A stretch of 64,000 nucleotides of DNA from Acheta domesticus. Lineage: Eukaryota > Arthropoda > Insecta > Orthoptera > Gryllidae. The first letter of the stretch is position 1; the number at the start of each line of letters is the position of its first letter. Shown piece after piece: positions 22,208-33,829 of the stretch. The position numbers and the translations under genes were made by a program. Location: the NCBI GenBank assembly GCA_031308135.1, contig JAHLJT010009436.1, forward strand, positions 119,662,678-119,726,677, read 5' to 3'. Below the pieces are notes generated by a model. The model did no database searches and had not been told where the DNA came from. It saw nothing but the letters and a program-made list of their open reading frames with translations.

Positions 22208-22845
22208 CCTATATTGCGACTAAAGGACAGGTGATTTGTGCATTGGATCATCTCCTGAAAGACGTCAATTAATCATTGGATATAACATACTTAATTAAAA
22301 TTCCTGATTTCCTTCGTGAAAATTGGGCTTGGCCATTTAGTTTCCGGCCATTTAGTCTCCGTCTACCCCACAGCAAAGATACGTTGTATCAAAAAATTTT
22401 AAGTTTATTTAAAAATGGAAAATTAATTTAAAAATAATTAAAAGTGATGATTCTTTTCACATAACCTCTTCAAATTCTACTTTATTATATCTTGGATTAC
22501 ACGGAATACATTATGATATGTCGCACCGAAGACTTACGTTAAATAATTTAAGAATAGCATAAAAGAAATTGAATTATCAATTGTAATAAACAAGAAGGGA
22601 ATGCATTCTGTTAGTATTTATCACAAAGGCACAAACACAAAATGGTATTTTAACGAGTTCGTGATAGCTACTAGGGAACTTTGTTAAACATGTAAAAATG
22701 AGATATTCCTTTCTCAATTATCATAATTATATTGCAATTGATACACTATTAATATTTTAGCTACCGTATCGCTTGCAAAACTCATTTCGTCACATTGCTT
22801 GAAACACAAGATACCAGCATAAAACTAAATATCTTCATATAAACA
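22208..22845. other. AT-rich spacer without a recognised gene
   Basis: I find no coding frame with a motif. At 22330-22365 the phrase ggccatttagt is repeated (gcttggccatttagtttccg, ggccatttagtctccg). Nothing else can be supported. Confidence 0.4.
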
Positions 22846-23345
22846 TTTACAAAAACCAATTTTATTCCTCCTCGCAAGAGGAGGGAATTTTGGAAAAGCT
22901 CGCGTGATGACAGCGATTAATATGTACTGAGCATCAGGTAAAAAAAAACAACAACTATTTGGCAGGATTTGAACTCACGTCCATTCCTCCATCTATTATG
23001 CCATTAAACCTCGCCGCTACCACACAGACCCCTTTCTTCGCAGATCTGGGACATTAAAGAACCATTTTTTCTTGAAATTTATTGTTCTTATTACATACTA
23101 CATTTTCTGCAGGTGACAGCAAACTCACATTCTCGATTTACAAAGCAGAGTCATCAACCGCGCTATACTATTCTATAGTTAATTATAGTTACAAATATTT
23201 CGATTCGTGTGCCAGTTTGTCAGTGCTTGCGGAGTTGCTTCTATTCTGCCAAGCGCTTATCTTGCCCCCCATATCTTCAAGGTGATCTCCGCATTATGCG
23301 ATAAGACTGAACTTGCTACCGCGGCATAATACTAGTCTGAAATCG
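22846..23345 (-). repeat. Composite repeat T, copy 3 (diverged, partial)
   Basis: Shares with copies 1 and 2 the block tcctcgcaagaggaggga, a tRNA-like module (complement of 22955-23032: tagcggcgaggtttaatgg, gagttcaaatcctgcc), and the hairpin pair gcttatcttg (23257) with gcgataag (23304) around caaggtgat. The B box here is close to consensus. The most diverged of the three copies. Confidence 0.55.
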
Positions 23346-23697
23346 AGAAACGCGTGGTATTAAGCAAGTAATGACATGTTTTTTAAAATTAGTTATTACA
23401 ATTAAGGGAATTGCCGGTCAAATTTGCACTCGTTATTCTTGAAAACTTGCAATCTTTCTGTTGAGTGATATAATACTAACAATAATTTTCTGCAAATAGT
23501 AGATTGATTGCTTCCCAAAAATCTTATCATGCTTATAAGGCAAAAGCAAAGAACTAGTATTTACAACAAACAACGAACTACAACGGCATATACTTTCTGC
23601 CCTGATATGTCATTGCCCCACAATATTGCTACATGAACTACAATACACTACAAGAACCTGGAAAAGTTTTCAACCAGTAAAATATTTCTATTGCACC

Positions 23698-23770
23698 GAG
23701 AATCGAACTCAGGATCTCTGAGTTACTAACTTATCGTGCATCTTACCTCTACGCAGTTGATCATGAATTA
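23698..23770 (-). repeat. tRNA-like module
   Basis: On the complement, gcgtagaggtaagatgc is A-box-like and ctgagttcgattctcgg is a near-consensus T arm with B box, with a paired actcagagatcctgagt in between. It sits about 745 bp from the module at 22955, the same pair spacing as in repeat T copies 1 and 2, so it is probably the second module of copy 3. Confidence 0.5.
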
Positions 23771-23869
23771 TGTTCCACCGAGTGCCGATGCGTCTTATGT
23801 GGAAATATCTTAATCCATTATTTCCAACACGTAGCAGAATAGAACTTGTGATGCTACAACAACACATAT

Positions 23870-24540
23870 TTTGGGCATTATTTCAAACTTTTCTAATTTT
23901 CAAAAATTCAGAGAGATTAACGAAAATGAGACCTACATTATCCTTTTAAGCGTCACTTGTTTTATCCGTGGGAAAAAAATTAAAGAAGAAAATTGGAGCG
24001 ATTTTTCAGAAAACATTCTTCTAAAAATGGAACTAATTTCAACCAGAAATTACATGAAAATTACTCGTTTTTTAAAAAAAAATGTTCATGGCCTTTTTTA
24101 AAAGCTGACTTTTTAGAACATATTTTGTTCAAGGAAAAAATCTCTATTTCAATTTGTACTTTTGAAAAGTTTACTTTTTGCAATTTGCGAAAATATGTAG
24201 AGGTCGCCTAAAATAAGACCAGAACCGTTTTTTACCGTCCTTTGATACGTAGAAGGAGAAAACCTAATAAAAAAGTAGTCGTTTATTAGAAAAAAAATTG
24301 TTGAAAAAGTTGAAAATTGCCTATATATCACGCAAAATTACGCGAAAACTACTCATGTTTTCGAATACTTATACGTGCCTGTATTCCAAGATCTTTCATT
24401 AACAGATTTCATTAAGGAAACGATCTCTATCTTCAATATTGCAATTGCAGGAAGACGACGAAAAAAATTGCTCTGAACTCAAAATGTAGCTACCAAATGC
24501 AAGCTGACTTGTTTTAATTTTTCAAAAAAATGGCCCTATA
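23870..24540 (-). mobile_element. ACTTTCCC-family internal modules, minus orientation
   Basis: Contains aaaattggagcgatttttc (module 5, about 23988), module 7 cgcaaaattacgcgaaaact near 24330 followed by actcatgttttcgaa, and module 6 gcaggaagacgacgaaaaaa near 24448. The blocks are in mixed order, so more than one copy may be overlaid. The short frames are not genes. Confidence 0.5.
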
Positions 24541-24544
24541 GATT

Positions 24545-24622
24545 CGAACGATTCTGTAGATTCGAACCATAGATAGTCAGCACAGAACGCCGGCCTGCTA
24601 GCCATTACACCCTATAAAACCC
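24545..24622 (-). repeat. tRNA-like module next to the assembly gap
   Basis: The complement reads gggtgtaatggctagcagg, then tatggttcgaatctacag. The B box ggttcgaatc is perfect, and a second, weaker gttcgaatcta follows 15 bases later. It has the layout of a tRNA, but I could not form a full acceptor stem. It lies on the minus strand like all other modules between 16 and 27 kb. Confidence 0.55.
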
Positions 24623-24789
24623 TTTCGCGGGGGCCCACTTGAGCAAACATTTCATACAGGTACTTTTATAAGAGAATTACACTTTTATGTGTACTTTGGA
24701 AGAAATACGCGGAAAAAGGTACAACCAATCACGGTGCGTGACGTGTCACTAGTTGACGTCATAGAGCCTGTGATGTTCGACAGAAACAA

Positions 24790-25789
24790 NNNNNNNNNNN
24801 NNNNNNNNNNNNNNNNNNNNNNNNNNNNNNNNNNNNNNNNNNNNNNNNNNNNNNNNNNNNNNNNNNNNNNNNNNNNNNNNNNNNNNNNNNNNNNNNNNNN
24901 NNNNNNNNNNNNNNNNNNNNNNNNNNNNNNNNNNNNNNNNNNNNNNNNNNNNNNNNNNNNNNNNNNNNNNNNNNNNNNNNNNNNNNNNNNNNNNNNNNNN
25001 NNNNNNNNNNNNNNNNNNNNNNNNNNNNNNNNNNNNNNNNNNNNNNNNNNNNNNNNNNNNNNNNNNNNNNNNNNNNNNNNNNNNNNNNNNNNNNNNNNNN
25101 NNNNNNNNNNNNNNNNNNNNNNNNNNNNNNNNNNNNNNNNNNNNNNNNNNNNNNNNNNNNNNNNNNNNNNNNNNNNNNNNNNNNNNNNNNNNNNNNNNNN
25201 NNNNNNNNNNNNNNNNNNNNNNNNNNNNNNNNNNNNNNNNNNNNNNNNNNNNNNNNNNNNNNNNNNNNNNNNNNNNNNNNNNNNNNNNNNNNNNNNNNNN
25301 NNNNNNNNNNNNNNNNNNNNNNNNNNNNNNNNNNNNNNNNNNNNNNNNNNNNNNNNNNNNNNNNNNNNNNNNNNNNNNNNNNNNNNNNNNNNNNNNNNNN
25401 NNNNNNNNNNNNNNNNNNNNNNNNNNNNNNNNNNNNNNNNNNNNNNNNNNNNNNNNNNNNNNNNNNNNNNNNNNNNNNNNNNNNNNNNNNNNNNNNNNNN
25501 NNNNNNNNNNNNNNNNNNNNNNNNNNNNNNNNNNNNNNNNNNNNNNNNNNNNNNNNNNNNNNNNNNNNNNNNNNNNNNNNNNNNNNNNNNNNNNNNNNNN
25601 NNNNNNNNNNNNNNNNNNNNNNNNNNNNNNNNNNNNNNNNNNNNNNNNNNNNNNNNNNNNNNNNNNNNNNNNNNNNNNNNNNNNNNNNNNNNNNNNNNNN
25701 NNNNNNNNNNNNNNNNNNNNNNNNNNNNNNNNNNNNNNNNNNNNNNNNNNNNNNNNNNNNNNNNNNNNNNNNNNNNNNNNNNNNNNNNN
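24790..25789. other. Assembly gap (1000 N)
   Basis: Exactly 1000 unknown bases, a conventional scaffold-gap size, so the real distance is unknown. Long open frames crossing it are artefacts. The gap begins 7 bases before the Tc1 transposase start, so the left inverted repeat of that element is not visible. Confidence 0.99.
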
Positions 25790-25796
25790 AAGAGCC

Positions 25797-26835
25797 ATGC
25801 CTCATCATGGACGGTCAATTCGGGAGCGAGTTGTCGCTCTTGTTGAAGCTGGCAATTATAGTGCTGCAGGAGCAGGCCGAGAATACGGTGTTTCCCCTAG
25901 TACCGCATCGCGTTGGATTAGACAGTGGAGGGAGTCAGGAGAGGTCACACGTCGCCCTGGAACGGGTTCGTGGCGGGTTTCGACCGAGGCTGAAGATGAC
26001 CGTTTGGTTGCTGAAGCGCGAGCGAGGCCATTCATGAACTCTGTCCAGTTGAGGCGGAGTGTTAATTTTCCTGGCAGTACTCACACTGTTTTAAGGCGCC
26101 TGAGAGATGCAGGCTTAAGATCCCGTCGTGCTGCTCAGAAACAGAAGCTCACAGATGAGCAAATGGTGTATCGACTAGCTTTTGCTGAAGAAAATATACA
26201 TCGCGATTGGGGAGATGTTATTTTCTCTGACGAATGTATATTTTCATCAGCAAATGATGGTCCGATACGCGTCTTTCGGCCACCCGGCACCCGACACAAT
26301 GCGGAATGATGTGGCCGAGGCGTGGCGTTCTGGTCGCGTATCCGTTGCGTGTTGGGGTTGGATGAGCGCACGCGGGATAGGATGCTGCCAGAATCTACCA
26401 CGTCCAATAGGACGGGGTCTGACCGGTGGGCAGTATGTGCAGATTTGGAGAATATCCATGGTCCCTTCCGTGCGGGTGCTTTATCCCCGGAATCATTCAT
26501 TTCCAGCAGGAACCAGTCTCCTGTGCACAAGTCCCAATCGGTTCAAGAGGGTTTGCGAGACAGGACCAAGTCGAGCTTCTCGATTGGCCTCCTTGCGGTG
26601 CCGACTTAGAACCCGATTGAGAACGTGTGGCGGAGACGAAGAGGACTATGTCCGATAATTGGCCCAGCTCACAGCCAACTAATTCTGACCAGCTATGGGG
26701 AACTCGTTTCCGACGCCTGGGACGAGGTAGCGAGTAGTGAAGGGTACGCTGCTCGTCTCGTCCGCTCTCAACCCCGGCGCCTCAGTCGGGTAGTAGAGAA
26801 CGGAGCTTCTGGTCGTCGTATTGCTGGACGACAAA
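25797..26835 (+). pseudogene. Tc1-like transposase, frameshifted
   Basis: The first 170 codons begin MPHHGRSIRERVVALVEAG and carry the bipartite paired-like helix-turn-helix: REYGVSPSTASRWIRQWRES, then a second domain at residues about 60-110. VIFSDECIFSS (about residue 143) holds the first catalytic Asp. A frameshift at about 26305 moves the protein to another frame, RSGRVSVACWGWMSARGIG. The second Asp region (expected QQDNSPVH) is damaged to QQEPVSC/NQSPVHKS, and NPIENVW with the catalytic Glu is readable near 26612-26632 after a stop. The C-terminus (DAWDEVASSEGYAARLV) is in a third frame. Tc1-family enzymes cut and paste DNA at TA; this copy cannot. Confidence 0.9.
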
Positions 26836-26944
26836 ACCCGGCCCTTTTTAGGGCCCCTAAGACACTTCAAAAATTATTATTAATTACAAAATATCGGACC
26901 AATTGCTACTGGGAATCACATCATAACGAAAGAAAAAAAAATCA

Positions 26945-27022
26945 CCCCCTGTATTCGAACTCACATCACCGAACCAAGAGAGTTCCCATGACGTTAACCA
27001 TTCGGCTATTGCGGTGCCTGTT
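26945..27022 (-). repeat. tRNA-like module, well formed A and B boxes
   Basis: The complement starts ggcaccgcaatagccgaatgg, with the A box tagccgaatggttaacg, and ends gtgagttcgaatacagggg, with B box gagttcgaat. Overall length of about 77 bases with a variable-arm-like middle resembles a Leu/Ser-type tRNA. Base changes in the stems argue for a pseudogene or SINE head. Confidence 0.55.
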
Positions 27023-27299
27023 TTATCCTCCTCTTAGCCAAGTAGTTAAATACAATCGTCTCGATATATTTTTCTTCGTTTCCAGAGGTCGATCCTTTTA
27101 CAATGAATTATGTTTTAATACAACGCGAACGTTCTCTATAGAATGAAAGTAGTACACGATTTTTACTTTCTCATATGCGCACTTCAGAACCACATTGTTA
27201 TAATAAAATTGGAAATGGACTTACAAATATTCTAGAAGAGCTTAATGTCTAGAAGTAAAGCAGTTTAAAATCAACTTAATGACACTAAAACAGCATGTA

Positions 27300-27880
27300 C
27301 TTTCTCCCCTTTATTTTCATGCAAAATTACGCGGAAAATACTCATATTGCCGAAAAATTGCACATGACTTTTTTTTTTAAATCTGTTTTTAAAGAACAGA
27401 TTTTATTCAGGAAAAACCTCTACCTTCAATATTTTAATTGTACGAAGACTACGGAAACATTTTTGAACATTCGCAAATTTCGAAAAATCAGAGTAATCAA
27501 CGAACATGAGACTTGCACCATTTTCGTAAGCGATTTCACACTATCCAACTGCAAACTTTAATAAAAATGATGGAGCCATTTTTTTAAATTTCGAAAATGT
27601 CCAAGAGTTTTCATGTAAAGTAACCCCCAAAAATTGAAATTTCGGTTTAAAATTCAACATGCTGCGACATAAGCCGTTATTCGAATTTTCGCTAACAAGG
27701 TCCCATAAAACATGTATTCTGACTACACTACGAATTAGAGGATTTGTTTCTGACTTAGCAACTGGATTTATCCACTTTTTCGTTACCAGGACCCTGTAAT
27801 ACGAGCTTTCCTTGCCGAAAAAATCACTTTTTTCACGCAGCATTATATAACTGTTCTCTCTACTCCGTAGAGGGAAAGTA
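27300..27880 (-). mobile_element. ACTTTCCC-family arm, minus orientation
   Basis: In complement order from the right end: short end hairpin ctactccgtagagggaaagt (27860-27879), module 2 (27765-27850, with gatttatccactttttcgtt), a reduced module 3, module 5 (27545-27640, atggagccatttttttaaat), module 6 (ttgtacgaagactacgg, about 27437) and module 7 (tgcaaaattacgcggaaaat, 27320). The tgtccg run is missing. The 126-codon minus-strand frame lies across modules and is not a gene. Confidence 0.6.
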
Positions 27881-28514
27881 AAATTGATCAGTTTTTGAGA
27901 AAAGTTCGTTAATGCGTTCACGGAAACAGTGTTATACTTTTCCTACAAGAAACTCCATTCGAAATTTGGAAAACATTTACTCGATTTTTATCACTTCATT
28001 TGTCGAATTAGTTATACACAGAAGAGTCAAGAGCGCATGAGAATCTGAAAACAATTTAATATTTGTAATGTTGAAAAAATGCCAGATATATTAATAAAAG
28101 TTGAGAAATTTACTACAGTGTTGGTAATAACGGGTTTAGTGTATCTGAATACAATTTGTAATTTAAAAAATAATTCGTTTTAAGAAAACTTATGCCGTGT
28201 GAGGCATAATAAAACATACCCCCATAAGTACTGGTTTCACATGCTTCGAACCAACTTGCTAGTACAACAACAATTTTTTTAAAAAATCATCGGTTTAGAA
28301 GTCAGCAATGCTTTAATTTTATTTTTTATGTGGTACCATGTGTACAAAGGTCATTGTCCTAGTCTGAGAGGAGAGGATGATTATAACATGCCTTTTATAC
28401 ATTGGTTTTCTATTGTTTGAGTACCACGGTCTTTCTCAGTTTTTTCATTTTACATTCGTCAGACTTTACTACGTTTTTCGTCTTTTAATTAATAAAAATT
28501 GTATTAACTGAGCA
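27881..28514. other. AT-rich spacer without a recognised gene
   Basis: No motif or repeat copy recognised. Confidence 0.4.
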
Positions 28515-28770
28515 CTGTCTTAGTGGATCTACTGTATGTTCTAAATACAAATTGACACGACTCCAATGACCTTCGATGTTGAAGTGCCTTTAAACCCTAA
28601 TAATAAACACCATATGATATAAACATCAATTTATTCATTCATCACATCTTTTCAATTTTGGAATAATATTGCACTACGTAATGGTCAAGATTCTTTAGAA
28701 CAATGCACATTTCTTTTAGATAATTGAAGAACGTATAAAGTTGAATTTCGTAATAAAGAAAATAGTTCAA
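28515..28770 (-). repeat. Dispersed repeat D2, copy 2
   Basis: The complement matches 12286-12530: attagggtttaaaggcactt, tacgtagtgcaatattatt and ttctttattacgaaattcaa. This copy has a slightly longer ggtcattggagt segment. It directly abuts an ACTTTCCC end, as if one element inserted beside the other. Confidence 0.65.
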
Positions 28771-28772
28771 TT

Positions 28773-29000
28773 TTTACTTTCCCGTATACTATACGTACGT
28801 ACTATAGGGAGAGTTATGTAATGCTGAGCGCAAAACGGCGGATTTCGACAGCAAACTCTTATTACAGGGCCCTAGTAACAAAACAATGGATAAATCCAAT
28901 TGCTAATTACGAAAAAAAATCTCTTAACACGTGGTGCTGCCAGAATCCCTATTTTGTGGGTGCTTGATACCGAAAAAACCAATTTATTATTCTTTTTTCC
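28773..29000 (+). mobile_element. ACTTTCCC-family arm, plus orientation, modules 1-3
   Basis: Starts actttcccgtatactatacg, gives ctatagggagagttatgtaa (end hairpin), atgctgagcgcaaaacgg and acaatggataaatccaattg (module 2), then cacgtggtgctgccagaatc (module 3) and stops at about 29000. Confidence 0.65.
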
Positions 29001-32000
29001 TGTCAACTCATGCTATGAGAGGGAGCACCCCAAAAAACTAAAGATGCAAAATTGTAAAAAAGAATTATCATAAAAGTCGTATTTTGTAGAATACTGCTTA
29101 GGAACATAAAACGGTCCAATCTGTCTTCCTTCATTTCCATATGTTCTTCATCTATCATTTATCTTCACCCAAACTGTCCTTCTCATTTCCCCTTTTGTCA
29201 TCTACCCGTCCCCGAAAACATGTCATCTGTAAGAATTTACTTGTCCTCAAAAAAAAGCCGTGTCCTCGTAAGACACGCAAATCTGGTTTAAAAGGCGTAA
29301 GAAACATCGCTTTCAAGATATTCCCGAATACAATGCGTGTTGCAATAATCTTTGTTTTGTACGTCGTAATCTGCAAACTTAAAAAATCTGTTCGTTGTAG
29401 GATGAGGTGTATTATCTATCCACCAGCATCACACTTACAGGGTTCTGTGTCGATGGTTTCTTCAAACTGCCAAAAACCGTTTTCTTTCTTAGCTTGTGAC
29501 ATACTTATGCATAGAACTAGAAAGCTTAAAAAAATGATAATTTGTATTTACATTCAAGGTCAGAATATTACTGGGTGCTACCACAATGTATACAAATCTA
29601 TAATAAACACTAAAATAAATGCACAGATCTGTTCAGTCATTTTCAAAGTATATTTATAGTGAAGGTGATTTGATGGGGGAAGGTTTTTATTATTTTGAAT
29701 TGCAGCCCAGCAGTTGGAAAAATCTGAAAAAAAATCACAACAATTTGCTTTTTAAGAGGAACTTTTGAGATTTTCTGGAGCCTGTTCCAGGGTTCTAAGA
29801 CACAATAAAAATTATTTTTTCCTTTTAAGAAAATATTTTTTGTATTTGAATTGGGCCTTAGAAAATATCGAAAAATATTTTACTAATTGACGAAAAAATT
29901 AAAATTCAAAAACACGATTTGGGCTGTAGAGGGGTGTGGGTGGTGGGACGGGGACTAAGAAACCTTTCAAAAAGGTTTTTTTATGTTAGAATTATAGTGT
30001 AAGTACTCCTATGTCATTTAGTTTTAGGGAAAAGTTTTACCATTATTACCGGGGGTACCTTTTACAAAGGTTTGTAATGTTTGTAAGTTGGGCCAATGGA
30101 TAGTTGTCAGTTGCGCCTTTAAAACATATTTTCGACCTACAAATACATTTGTAAATAATCTATCTTTCGCATTAGCCGGGATCACATAATTCTCTAGGAG
30201 GCATTTATCGACGAATGACGGAAAATCTTATTACAATTGTCAGTGGGACTATTGATGCAGTATTCAAAAGACAGTGAAAACTCCAGTCAATTCATTATTT
30301 CTATCTCTTGATATGCAAAATGGTTTTCTCAAGTTAATGTTGAAATAATTAGTTATCATTTCGGGAACCCGCAGTCTTAAGAGAAACGCAATGGTAACCC
30401 TGAAGATTTGGTCGCAAAGCCAACAGCGATAACACACATTTTTTCCTTCTTCCAGGCCTTCAACGTCTACTTGGTATTAAATGTCCCGAAGAGTACGACC
30501 AAACATAAATGATAATGAATTTGAGGCCATTGTGTTGTTTAGACTTTCTTTGCAAAATTGTCTCTGCGTGAAATACACTACATACGAACATAAGCTATCA
30601 ATCAATAGGGAGTTCACTTTAACGCGTGCATTGTATATAGTAGCATCCCGTTTCAACATAAGACATTTTTCATTATAATTTAAAGAATCAACTTTAATTC
30701 ATTTTAGAGTACTTTACTTAAATTACTTATAAATAAATTAAACTTGATTAAAATTTTCCCCAACTCAAAATAGTTTAAAAATGCGATTGTTTATATTGTT
30801 TACAATATTTATTAAAAATTCGAAAATAAAAAAATTATCCATATGCATGCAAATATCACTGAAAATGCGTTAGTGGACACCATACAAAAATGCCAATTCC
30901 GTTATTGGATATAATGTAAAAAAATGTAAAAATGTATAAAAAAGAGCAAATACAATTTGCAACGATATTTTACAGGAGAGGATCCCTAATTGTTTTCCAG
31001 AGATTATAGTGATATAAATTTCCGAGTTTTACAAAATTTAGAAACAATACTGACAATTACAATTTTGAAATGTTTTATTTCCAACGTGGTTATTTAGTGA
31101 TCCTAATGGATAAGGGAAAACAGTGTTTGCGTAGGTTTGCTCTTCTAGAAGAAGTGGGTGTAACACGATTTCATTCCAATGTCATGTAAAAAACATTGTG
31201 TGCATTGCTCGTCTTCCGAAAATAAAAATATCATAATGTGAAAATACAAATTGTTTTACTTTAATTCCATTGCTTTGGATTGGAAATAAATCATAAATTA
31301 CGTGTAAATTACACATTATATTGATGTGTGTATACCCCAAGTGATTACGCAATAGACTAAAGTTGGAGTTTCCTGCTTTGCAAACATTCAGATTTAAAAA
31401 TATTTTATAAGAATCATGTATCTATCTCGTTCCTTATCCTCACGTAAAATTACTCAAAGATGAGGTATCACATATATTATGTAATGTTCTCGCTAAAGAA
31501 CACCATGTAAAATGCAATCACTCTTACGTTATTTGACGTGAAATAATTCTGATCCCCAAAATAAAAGATCAGACCTCATTCGTTTGCTTAGAACTGCACT
31601 TCCTAATAATGTCTGCAGTTAAAAACTTACATTGGGACTAAATGAACTTTAAATACTCTTATTTTGTTTATTATTTTACATATCAAATTATTTTTCATAA
31701 AAATAGTCATGTTCCACAACAACACAAAATTTTTGCATTTGGTCTTCTGAAAAACGAACGAAGAAGTAATTCACAACTGAAAGCTGCTATCTCGGAGACG
31801 TGTTTTGCAACTGACTCTAAAACGTATTTTTTTAAAGTTATTTATGTTTTCTTATAAAATAACTAGATTAGGCAGGTTACTGTGACAAATTATTTACATT
31901 GTATATTAAATATTACTATAATAAACGATTAAATGTAGATATGGAACCTATTACTCATTGTCGAGTGTTATTTTTTGCGAAAAAAGCGTATTAAAATTGG

Positions 32001-32284
32001 TTTTGAAATGTGTGTTTACTAGGAAATTGCATACCTTTATTTATGTAATTAAATGTATATACTATAACTTATGTAAAACTGTTCGTTGCTTTAATATTTA
32101 CTTTCAAATATTTACCATAATATAACTCGCTATTGCCGCCATTTTGTAATGTTCACGATGAATAGTCCCGCCCCTCTGAAATAAAGCTAAAGAGGATTGG
32201 TCAGCTCCATCCCGTAGGGCGGGGCAGGGGTATGCAAACGGAGGTAAAGTTCGGCTCAGGACATCGCCCATATTTTGTGCAACC
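29001..32284. other. 3.3 kb of AT-rich DNA without a recognised gene
   Basis: A plus-strand open frame of 172 codons (29141-29659) is the longest here, but its product has no motif, is basic and repetitive in Ile/Lys, and has an overlapping antisense frame, so I do not call it a gene. Short frames on both strands at 30477-30678 overlap each other. I see no RNA gene or clear transposon copy. Confidence 0.35.
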
Positions 32285-32960
32285 GAGGGTACGTATATAC
32301 GGAGTAATATACGTATATGGAGTAATATACGTAGTATAGGGAAAGTTATATAATGCTGCGCGAAAAAACGGCGAATTTTCGGCCGAAAAAATTCGTTGCC
32401 GGGCTGTGATAACGAAAAAGTGGATAAATCCAGTTGCCAAATAAAAAAAAATCCCCTAACACGTGGTGTAGCCAGAATCCCTGTTTTGTAAGTCCTTGGA
32501 TCACCGGAAAATAAATTGAAAGCAAAACGTCCGTTCGTCCGTCTTTCCGTCTGCTTTGTCCGTCCGGTGTATGTGAACAACACTAGCCCCCAAACGATGC
32601 ACATGATTTTATCCCAATTGAAGAAACCCCTGTCCATCTGACCTGAGCTGATCTCAAAGCTCGGAGATTTTGAGAAACATTTGAGATTTTTGAAAACTCA
32701 AAACTTTTCTGTGAAAAAAGCTTCAAATTTCGAATTTTTAGTAGCTCTGAAACACCATTTTCTTAAAACTGGCTGCAAATTAAAAGAAAATTGCCATTTA
32801 GGACGGAATTTTTGTGTTCTTTAATTTTCTAAAATTAATATTTCTGTTCTACCGAAATATTAGGAAAATGTCAAAAAAACTATACTTTGGACGGCGATAG
32901 ATGGCAGCTGGTTTTCTCAATATTTATCAAAACTTCATCTTCAAATAAGGTCATGCTTAA
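32285..32960 (+). mobile_element. ACTTTCCC-family arm, plus orientation, modules 1-7
   Basis: One of the most complete arms. It has a duplicated hairpin tip (tacgtatatacggagtaata then tacgtatatggagtaatata), gtagtatagggaaagt, ataatgctgcgcgaaaaaac, gataacgaaaaagtggataa, cacgtggtgtagccagaatc, a ccgttcgtccgtc run (32530-32570), gtgaacaacactagccccca, and the internal blocks to about 32960. The internal stretch 32690-32820 matches the complement of 50840-50970. The 177-codon minus-strand frame across it is a shadow. Confidence 0.7.
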
Positions 32961-33395
32961 TTTGTTGAAAATAAGAGTAATTTTTCTATAATTGCGGGAC
33001 AAACAGAATAGCACGCTGCAAATTTACTGCGCTTCAAACAGACGGATGCGTCGTAATTTAGAATTTGCAATTTTGTACATTATTTCTTTGTTCGTTTTTA
33101 CATTCTACCTTTTGTTATACATTTACACATTAATCATTAAAGAATTTGTTTTCAAATATTGGAAATACAAATTGCTAACTCATTATGGGAGTATCGACAA
33201 TACAAGAACTCAACAATTGAATTCCGTTCCGCTGTCGAGAATTTCTGTGAATTACGTGTCATTGTGATTTGATAGATTTGTATGGTATCAGACTTTTTTT
33301 CCAATACAGGTTTACAAAACTTTTGTATTATATTTTTATGCAGTTGTGGAATTCTCAGTTTTGATAACACTGTGATAAAAACAGTGAGTTGTTCG
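32961..33395. other. AT-rich spacer without a recognised gene
   Basis: No coding motif; a hydrophobic 91-codon frame (32992-33267) has no support. Confidence 0.35.
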
Positions 33396-33685
33396 CACTG
33401 TGTAAGATATATAGGTGTGTTCACTCCCAGTCTAAAACTGAAGCTTATGTGAGGCTAGTTCTCACAGTTCTCGCATATAAGTGCTGCGATCTATGGGTCT
33501 CATTTGGGCAAGGTCGTGATTGGTCGTGTAATGTGTAACAGCCACAGTTTCAGATGTCTATCTTACACCGCGACCCAAACCGATCGTGCACACCGTACGG
33601 ACAAGCGAGGAACTAGCCTCAAACTGGCTTCAGAAAATTTGTCCCAACAGCGGCTAGTTAACACACCTATATATCTTACACCGTG
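33396..33685. mobile_element. MITE with 26-bp terminal inverted repeats
   Basis: The left end cactgtgtaagatatatagg and onward to tgtgtt is repeated inverted at the right end (33660-33685), with one mismatch in 26 bases. Flanks gttgttcg and gttgattg could be a decayed 8-bp target duplication. The inside has no coding capacity; the 75-codon frame is an accident. Confidence 0.7.
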
Positions 33686-33829
33686 GTTGATTGCTTGTTG
33701 GTTGAATTGGACGTTTTCAAATAATAGCTAAGATGTTAGTAGGGCAGAAGTGCAATATTTCAATTCTACATAGCTGCTTCCAATAATACGGGAAAGTATG
33801 CAGCACCACTAGTTTATAGGATAAAAGGA

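Noticed and set aside
24685..25846. Long open frames of 349-385 codons on both strands
   Set aside because: They run through the 1000-N assembly gap, so most of their length is unknown sequence.
26945..27022. Functional tRNA gene
   Set aside because: A and B boxes are good, but acceptor and other stems have mismatches and related modules lie nearby in the same orientation, so it is a tRNA-derived repeat.
29141..29659. 172-codon plus-strand frame
   Set aside because: No domain, basic and low-information composition, an overlapping antisense frame, and no splice or promoter context. Likely a chance frame.
32104..32637. 177-codon minus-strand frame
   Set aside because: It crosses modules of the ACTTTCCC family, which are shared by copies without this frame.
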